Source: Clostridiales bacterium oral taxon 876 str. F0540
Lineage (GTDB): Bacteria > Bacillota > Clostridia > Clostridiales > Clostridiaceae
Length of the DNA: 64,000 nt
Direction of reading: 5' to 3'
Assembly: GCA_000466585.1 (NCBI GenBank)
Contig: KE993501.1
Location: 181,089 to 245,088, forward strand
Shown here: one piece after another, positions 59,784 through 64,000 of the stretch
Position numbering within the stretch: position 1 is the first letter of the stretch
Layout: each line of letters opens with the position of its first letter
Program-made: the position numbers and the translations under genes
The notes under the pieces: model-generated
The model's database searches: none
Told to the model about the DNA's origin: nothing
What the model saw: the letters and a program-made list of their open reading frames with translations, nothing else

Positions 59784-60671
59784 ATGTGTAATTATGTTTT
59801 AACTTGCTGTTCCACAGCAGACATGCCTTATGACTATTTTGAAAAAAGAAATATTCAGTATGTTTGCTTTCATTATGTTTTGGATGGAAAAGAATATCCG
59901 GATGATTTAGGACAAAGCATGACTTTTGAAGAGTTCTATCGAAGAGTTGCAGCTGGTTCAATGCCTACAACCTCGCAAGTAAATGTAGGTCAGTTTATAG
60001 AATTCTTTGAACCTTTTTTAAAAGAGGGAAAAGATATACTGCACATTTCTTTTTCTTCCGGTTTATCAGGAGAATACAACTCTGCCGGTATTGCCAGGGA
60101 AGAGCTTTTATCTAGATATCCGGATAGAAAGATAATTATTATTGATTCACTTGGTGCATCGTCAGGATATGGACTGCTTATGGATATGGCCGCTGATAAG
60201 AGGGATAATGGAGCAAACATTGAAGAGCTGCAAGCATGGATAGAGGAAAATAAGCTAAACATACATCACTGGTTTTTCTCCACAGATCTTACTCATTACA
60301 AGCGAGGAGGACGTATATCTGCTACATCTGCGGCTGTAGGAACTTTACTTAACATGTGTCCGCTGTTAAATATGAGTTATGATGGAAAACTTACTCCTCG
60401 AAGGAAGATTCGAGGCAAAAAACAGGTTATAGCTCAAATTGTTAATATGATGGAAATGCATGCTAAAGACGGAATTGATTATTCGGGAAAGTGTTTTATA
60501 TCAAACTCCGCATGTTACGAGGATGCACGAAAGGTGGCAGATCTTATTGAAGAAAAATTTCCTTACTTAAGTGCTCCAGTTATGATAAATAGCGTTGGTA
60601 CTGTAGTTGGGTCACATACAGGACCGGGAACCGTAGCACTTTTCTTTGTAGGTGATAAAAGAGAGGACTAG
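59784..60671 (+). CDS. DegV family fatty-acid-binding protein
   Basis: A 295-residue DegV protein (FakB-type), which holds a fatty acid for the FakA kinase. The signature STADMPYDYFEKRNI is followed by MPTTSQVNVGQF, HISFSSGLSGEYNSA and the C-terminal SVGTVVGSHTGPGTVALFF, all typical. No FakA gene is nearby. The neighbour encodes oleate hydratase, another fatty-acid protein. AAAGGAG precedes ATG 59784. Confidence 0.9.
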   Translation: MCNYVLTCCSTADMPYDYFEKRNIQYVCFHYVLDGKEYPDDLGQSMTFEEFYRRVAAGSMPTTSQVNVGQFIEFFEPFLKEGKDILHISFSSGLSGEYNSAGIAREELLSRYPDRKIIIIDSLGASSGYGLLMDMAADKRDNGANIEELQAWIEENKLNIHHWFFSTDLTHYKRGGRISATSAAVGTLLNMCPLLNMSYDGKLTPRRKIRGKKQVIAQIVNMMEMHAKDGIDYSGKCFISNSACYEDARKVADLIEEKFPYLSAPVMINSVGTVVGSHTGPGTVALFFVGDKRED

Positions 60672-60713
60672 TTTCTATAAAATTTAAATATATGCACTTA
60701 TACATAAAATAAA

Positions 60714-60755
60714 GCCAGCCCATAGATTGCTAAAATCTATGGGCTGGCATTTTTA
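60714..60755. terminator. Terminator between degV and oleate hydratase
   Basis: A perfect 15-bp stem GCCAGCCCATAGATT with AATCTATGGGCTGGC, followed by ATTTTTATTT. It serves the convergent gene ends on both sides. Confidence 0.88.
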
Positions 60756-60784
60756 TTTATTTAAAGTGTAATTGTGAGCTTTAA

Positions 60785-62554
60785 CTAAATTAAATTGTAT
60801 CTCTTTAGTAAGTCTAGAATAACAGTATCAGAAATTGCTTTAAGAGCTTTGTTTTCGAACATTTTTGCAGAAAGCGGAAGTTTTAAATCAGTAAGTTTCT
60901 TACCATCAAGCATTTTTGCAGTTGAATCCAATAGTACTCTTACATCGTAGCAAGAATTAAATACTTCCGGTACGCCACGGTCCACGTTAAGTAATGTATA
61001 AACTGCTTCCATTGCTGTTCTTACAGAATATTCAGTTGTAAATACTGTATCACGTACGGTATCAGCAAATTGACCTATAAATGCAAAGTTTACAGAACCT
61101 TCAGGAACAACTTTTGGTCTGTCGCCTTTTGCTCTAGGCATAAAGAATGCTGTTATATAAGGCATCATGCATGGAATGCAGTGTGCTGATTTAGTTGCCA
61201 TATCATGGATTTCTGATTCAGGTACTCCTAAATGGTAAAGCCATTCTTCAGTAATTTCAATTCCTGTACATTCTCTCATTGGCTTCTTAATATAGTTTCC
61301 TGGAACATCTGAAAATAAACCGTATAACCAAACTACAAGCTGGTCTTTAGGCTGGCTCTTAAAATGAGGCTGACGGTTTAAAGTATAGCTCATAAGCCAG
61401 TTTGAATCCTTAACAGTAATTATACCACCTGTTACTACCTTACCGCTGAATGGATCTCTCTTACATACTTTCTCTATATATGGAGGGATTCTATCATCAA
61501 GGGTAGTAACTGTAGCAGACTCCCAAGTTGTTGCTTTTTTATCTGTGCAGAACTTATCAGGATGACCGAAGGATGGATCCTGCTTTGCGATATTTCTCCA
61601 AAGTTCCCAGCAGCCTCCTACAGAATCATTAAATACTGGAGCATGATTATCATCACCTAAAGTAGAATTTTCTGTACAGCTTCCGTTTGTAACAAATACT
61701 AAATCATTTTCTGTAAGATCTATAGATTCTTCTTTTCCGCTGTGCTCACAAATAATTTTTGTAGCAACTTTTTTATTTTCTTTAATGTCAAAAATAACAT
61801 TAGTTACTTTTGTGTCATATTGGAAGCTAACCCCATGACTTTCAAGATATTTTAGCATAGGCATAATTAAAGATTCATACTGATTATATTTTGTGAACTT
61901 AAGTGCAGAAAAGTCAGGAAGACCGCCTATATGGTGGATAAATCTTTGGATATAAAGCTTCATCTCTAATGCACTGTGCCAATCTTCAAAAGCAAACATT
62001 GTTCTCCAATATAACCAGAAGTTTGATGCGAAGAATTCATCAGTAAATACATCAGTTATTTTCTTGTCATATAAGTCTTCATCACGAGTCATGAATAAGC
62101 TAATGATTTCCATGGATGCTTTTTGACTTAATGTAAATTTTCCATCAGTATGAGCATCTTCTCCTCTATTCACTGTGGCTCTCATAAGTGAATAGTTAGG
62201 ATCTTTTTTATTTAACCAGTAAAACTCATCTAAAACTGATACGCCTTCTGTTTCAATTGAAGGTATTGAGCGGAATAAATCCCACAAACACTCGAAATGG
62301 TTTTCCATTTCACGTCCGCCTCTAATAATAAAGCCCTTTTGAGGATCATTTATACCGTCGCAAGCACCGCCGGCGATGTTAAGTTCCTCTAAAATGTGAA
62401 TGTTTTCACCCTTCATCTGTCCATCACGCACTAAAAAACATGCTGCTGCCAAAGATGCTAAACCTGAACCAACAAGATAAGCTGACTTTTTGTCCACATC
62501 TGCAGGTTTTTGAGGACGAGCAAAAGCTTCATAATTTCCATTACTGTAATACAT
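60785..62554 (-). CDS. Oleate hydratase
   Basis: A 589-residue FAD-dependent oleate hydratase (MCRA family) that adds water to the cis-9 double bond of oleate, giving 10-hydroxystearate. YLVGSGLASLAAACFLVRDG is the FAD-binding start, GGREMENHFECLWDLF the conserved substrate-entry region and DTVRDTVFTTEYSVR is near the C-terminus. Full length for the family. RBS AGGAGG precedes ATG 62554. The upstream TetR gene on the same strand probably regulates it. Confidence 0.95.
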   Translation of the reverse strand: MYYSNGNYEAFARPQKPADVDKKSAYLVGSGLASLAAACFLVRDGQMKGENIHILEELNIAGGACDGINDPQKGFIIRGGREMENHFECLWDLFRSIPSIETEGVSVLDEFYWLNKKDPNYSLMRATVNRGEDAHTDGKFTLSQKASMEIISLFMTRDEDLYDKKITDVFTDEFFASNFWLYWRTMFAFEDWHSALEMKLYIQRFIHHIGGLPDFSALKFTKYNQYESLIMPMLKYLESHGVSFQYDTKVTNVIFDIKENKKVATKIICEHSGKEESIDLTENDLVFVTNGSCTENSTLGDDNHAPVFNDSVGGCWELWRNIAKQDPSFGHPDKFCTDKKATTWESATVTTLDDRIPPYIEKVCKRDPFSGKVVTGGIITVKDSNWLMSYTLNRQPHFKSQPKDQLVVWLYGLFSDVPGNYIKKPMRECTGIEITEEWLYHLGVPESEIHDMATKSAHCIPCMMPYITAFFMPRAKGDRPKVVPEGSVNFAFIGQFADTVRDTVFTTEYSVRTAMEAVYTLLNVDRGVPEVFNSCYDVRVLLDSTAKMLDGKKLTDLKLPLSAKMFENKALKAISDTVILDLLKRYNLI

Positions 62555-62573
62555 ATTGAATACCTCCTAAATT

Positions 62574-62600
62574 TATATATATATGTTCGATATATATATG
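62574..62600. promoter_or_regulatory. AT-rich palindrome upstream of the oleate hydratase gene
   Basis: ATATATATG and ATATATATAT arms surround TTCGA, about 20-45 bp before the hydratase start. It is a candidate operator for the neighbouring TetR-type protein, but the low-complexity arms make this uncertain. Confidence 0.35.
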
Positions 62601-62676
62601 ATAAAAATTAATAGGAGGCCATGCTATAGACGAAATAAGTATTGTGTTTAAAATTTATACATTCTATTCAAATTGT

Positions 62677-63243
62677 CTAAATATTATTATTTATTTCAAA
62701 GTTCTCAAGAGCTTTAATGATATTACCATGAATTAAAATATTCACTCTTTCTATTATATCGCAGGGATCACCCTTCATGCCTTTACCTATCCAGTCTAAC
62801 ATAAGCCCGACAAAGGCATATTTATAAAAATGTGCTATAAAGGATTTATCCACTTCTTTTATATTAAGACCTTTTGCTTTCTCTTCTATAACTCCAATTA
62901 AAAGATTATAGGTTTCATTATAAAGATAATTCTCCAGATGTTCTCGCTTAAGTGAATGATATGTATTTATTACAAAGGACTTGTTTTCAAGTACATATTC
63001 AAAAATCTGCATAAAGCCTTGCTGCCAGGTATCATAGGTTTTTTTATCGCCGAGTGCCTTAGAGGCCTCATTAGTGTAAATCCATTCCACAAGATCGTAT
63101 ATATCTTTGAAATGATAGTAAAAAGTTTGTCTGTTAACTTCACAGTCTTCCACAATATCAATAACCGTGATCTTGTCCATTGATTTCTCTGATAATAGCT
63201 TTTTAAAAGATGCTGCAAGGGCTTTCTTTGTTGTTTGAGCCAT
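62677..63243 (-). CDS. TetR family regulator (DhaS-like)
   Basis: A 188-residue TetR-family protein. The helix-turn-helix is KITVIDIVEDCEVNRQTFYY followed by HFKDIYDLVEWIY, as in DhaS-type proteins with a TetR_C_8 ligand domain. It likely represses the oleate hydratase gene 123 bp downstream and responds to a fatty acid. AGGAATATTT precedes ATG 63243. Confidence 0.88.
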   Translation of the reverse strand: MAQTTKKALAASFKKLLSEKSMDKITVIDIVEDCEVNRQTFYYHFKDIYDLVEWIYTNEASKALGDKKTYDTWQQGFMQIFEYVLENKSFVINTYHSLKREHLENYLYNETYNLLIGVIEEKAKGLNIKEVDKSFIAHFYKYAFVGLMLDWIGKGMKGDPCDIIERVNILIHGNIIKALENFEINNNI

Positions 63244-63534
63244 AAATATTCCTCCAGTTCAGGACAATAAATTAGGATATATACTATATTATATAATTTT
63301 TGCTGCATTCTAGCTATATAATTAATTTAAAGAGTATAAGATGAGTCAGCTTTTGAAGATAAATGCATTATTAGCTAAGGTATGCTTTGAGAAATAAGCA
63401 ATCAGTAGCTGTAATATTTACTTAACATATGGAAGATGATACTATAATTAGTAGAAACTATAATGTTTATAAGTTTTCTTGAGAAAGAAATGCAAGTAAC
63501 TGCATGAAATATTATATAAATTTTGAGGTGTGAA

Positions 63535-63768
63535 ATGAATAATAAGGATAAGTTCAAATTAACTAAAGAGCAAAGAGAAGATATGATAAATTCAATAAAA
63601 AATTATTTTCTAGAGGAGAGGGAAGAGGAGATAGGGGATTTAGCTTCAAATCTCATGCTGAATTTCATAATAGAAGAAATAGCACCGGAATTTTATAATA
63701 AAGGAGTTTATGATTCCTACAAATATATGAGCGATAAAGTTGAAGACATATTAACAATTCAGAAATAA
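63535..63768 (+). CDS. DUF2164 family protein
   Basis: A 77-residue protein with the DUF2164 pattern: REEEIGDLASNLMLNFIIEE then APEFYNKGVYDS. The family's role is unknown; it is widespread in Firmicutes and Proteobacteria. I chose ATG 63535, preceded by TGAGGTG. Confidence 0.85.
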   Translation: MNNKDKFKLTKEQREDMINSIKNYFLEEREEEIGDLASNLMLNFIIEEIAPEFYNKGVYDSYKYMSDKVEDILTIQK

Positions 63769-63785
63769 CTTGGATCATAATAAAA

Positions 63786-63800
63786 GGGGCTGTCTCAAAA
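63786..63800. repeat. Insertion-sequence-end-like motif
   Basis: GGGGCTGTCTCAAAA matches the kind of terminal repeat seen at ends of IS1182-like and IS5-like elements in Firmicutes (TTGAGACAGCCCC on the other strand). No transposase is visible before the window ends, so this is either the left end of an element continuing outside or a solo remnant. Confidence 0.4.
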
Positions 63801-63899
63801 TAGTTTAAACCTATCACGTGGTATTTGAATTCTAGGAAACGTTCGCTTCGCAGATAAGACTAATAATTAAAAAATTTATAAATCCTAAATCCTGGCACG

Positions 63900-63966
63900 G
63901 GGCAACTAAAGATCAGGCTGTTGCCACAGCCTAAGTTGCCCATGAAAAGTCATTTAGACTTTTCAT
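63900..63966. repeat. REP-like double palindrome
   Basis: GGGCAACT (63900-63907) pairs with AGTTGCCC (63934-63941), with AGGCTGT/ACAGCCT nested inside. Next to it ATGAAAAGTC pairs with GACTTTTCAT around an ATTTA loop. The order and the ATTTA loop match the element at 6156. Confidence 0.6.
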
Positions 63967-64000
63967 CTCTCTTCGTTCAGACAATATAGGATTCTTAACG

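Noticed and set aside
1..64000. CRISPR array
   Set aside because: No regularly spaced short direct repeats with unique spacers were seen; the dispersed repeats are irregular and include genes between them.
1..64000. tRNA or rRNA genes
   Set aside because: I saw no TTCGANNC-type T-loop in a cloverleaf context and no conserved rRNA blocks.

Overview
The window is AT-rich DNA with Shine-Dalgarno-type starts, many genes led by AGGAGG or AGGGGG. Gene content (anaerobic cobalt-early cbi pathway, oleate hydratase, DegV, DUF2164) points to a Clostridium-like Firmicute chromosome. I saw no rRNA, tRNA or CRISPR array.

Region 1 (1-6.4 kb) is a mosaic: the end of a truncated gene, a 5' fragment of a P-loop kinase whose intact copy lies at 4766, a minus-strand amidohydrolase/amino-acid-binding-lipoprotein pair with palindromic operators, an isochorismatase-fold protein that lacks the catalytic cysteine, and an endonuclease III relative. 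Degenerate copies of the recombination-site repeat of region 2 are scattered through it.

Region 2 (about 6.4-26.6 kb) is the most unusual part. It is a one-directional run of small accessory genes (GNAT, NUDIX, HIT, NIPSNAP, DGPF, APH-like kinase, ThyX-like, TraB-like, M3 peptidase, lipoprotein, membrane proteins). Many are separated by structured repeats of about 100-125 bp that look like integron attC sites: a 5' core ending in AAC, paired inner arms, and a 3' core starting with GTT. Within one repeat the two outer cores do not match each other; instead the first bases after each GTT core are complementary to the AAC core at the far end of the same gene segment. That one-step offset is expected of integron gene cassettes joined at G^TT, not of MITEs. 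No integrase gene is in the window, so this reads as a cassette cluster without its recombinase. The middle of the array (11-20 kb) has lost most sites and carries a second family of intergenic repeats and several gene fragments.

Region 3 (26.6-43.2 kb) holds ordinary accessory genes: a YdcF-like protein, a DUF606 transporter pair with a Crp/Fnr regulator and palindromic operator, a ykkC-type riboswitch before an ACT-domain gene, a macro-domain/vWA pair, a NarL-type two-component system, a patatin, LysR, a BtrH-like protein, a frameshifted azoreductase, a nitroreductase/HxlR pair, MarR, and a 4Fe-4S protein.

Region 4 (43.3-58.8 kb) is a B12 operon. Two cobalamin riboswitches in series, each with its own terminator, precede cbiQ-cbiO-cbiM-cbiN (cobalt ECF transporter), a FecCD-type ABC transporter with a separate binding protein, the anaerobic corrin ring enzymes cbiK, C, D, E, T, L, F, G, H, J, an ECF S component and pduX. 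Genes overlap or sit a few bases apart, so one transcript is likely.

Region 5 (58.8-64 kb) has a gene remnant, a tiny lipoprotein, DegV, oleate hydratase with a TetR regulator, a DUF2164 gene and, at the edge, palindromic elements resembling one at 6.2 kb.
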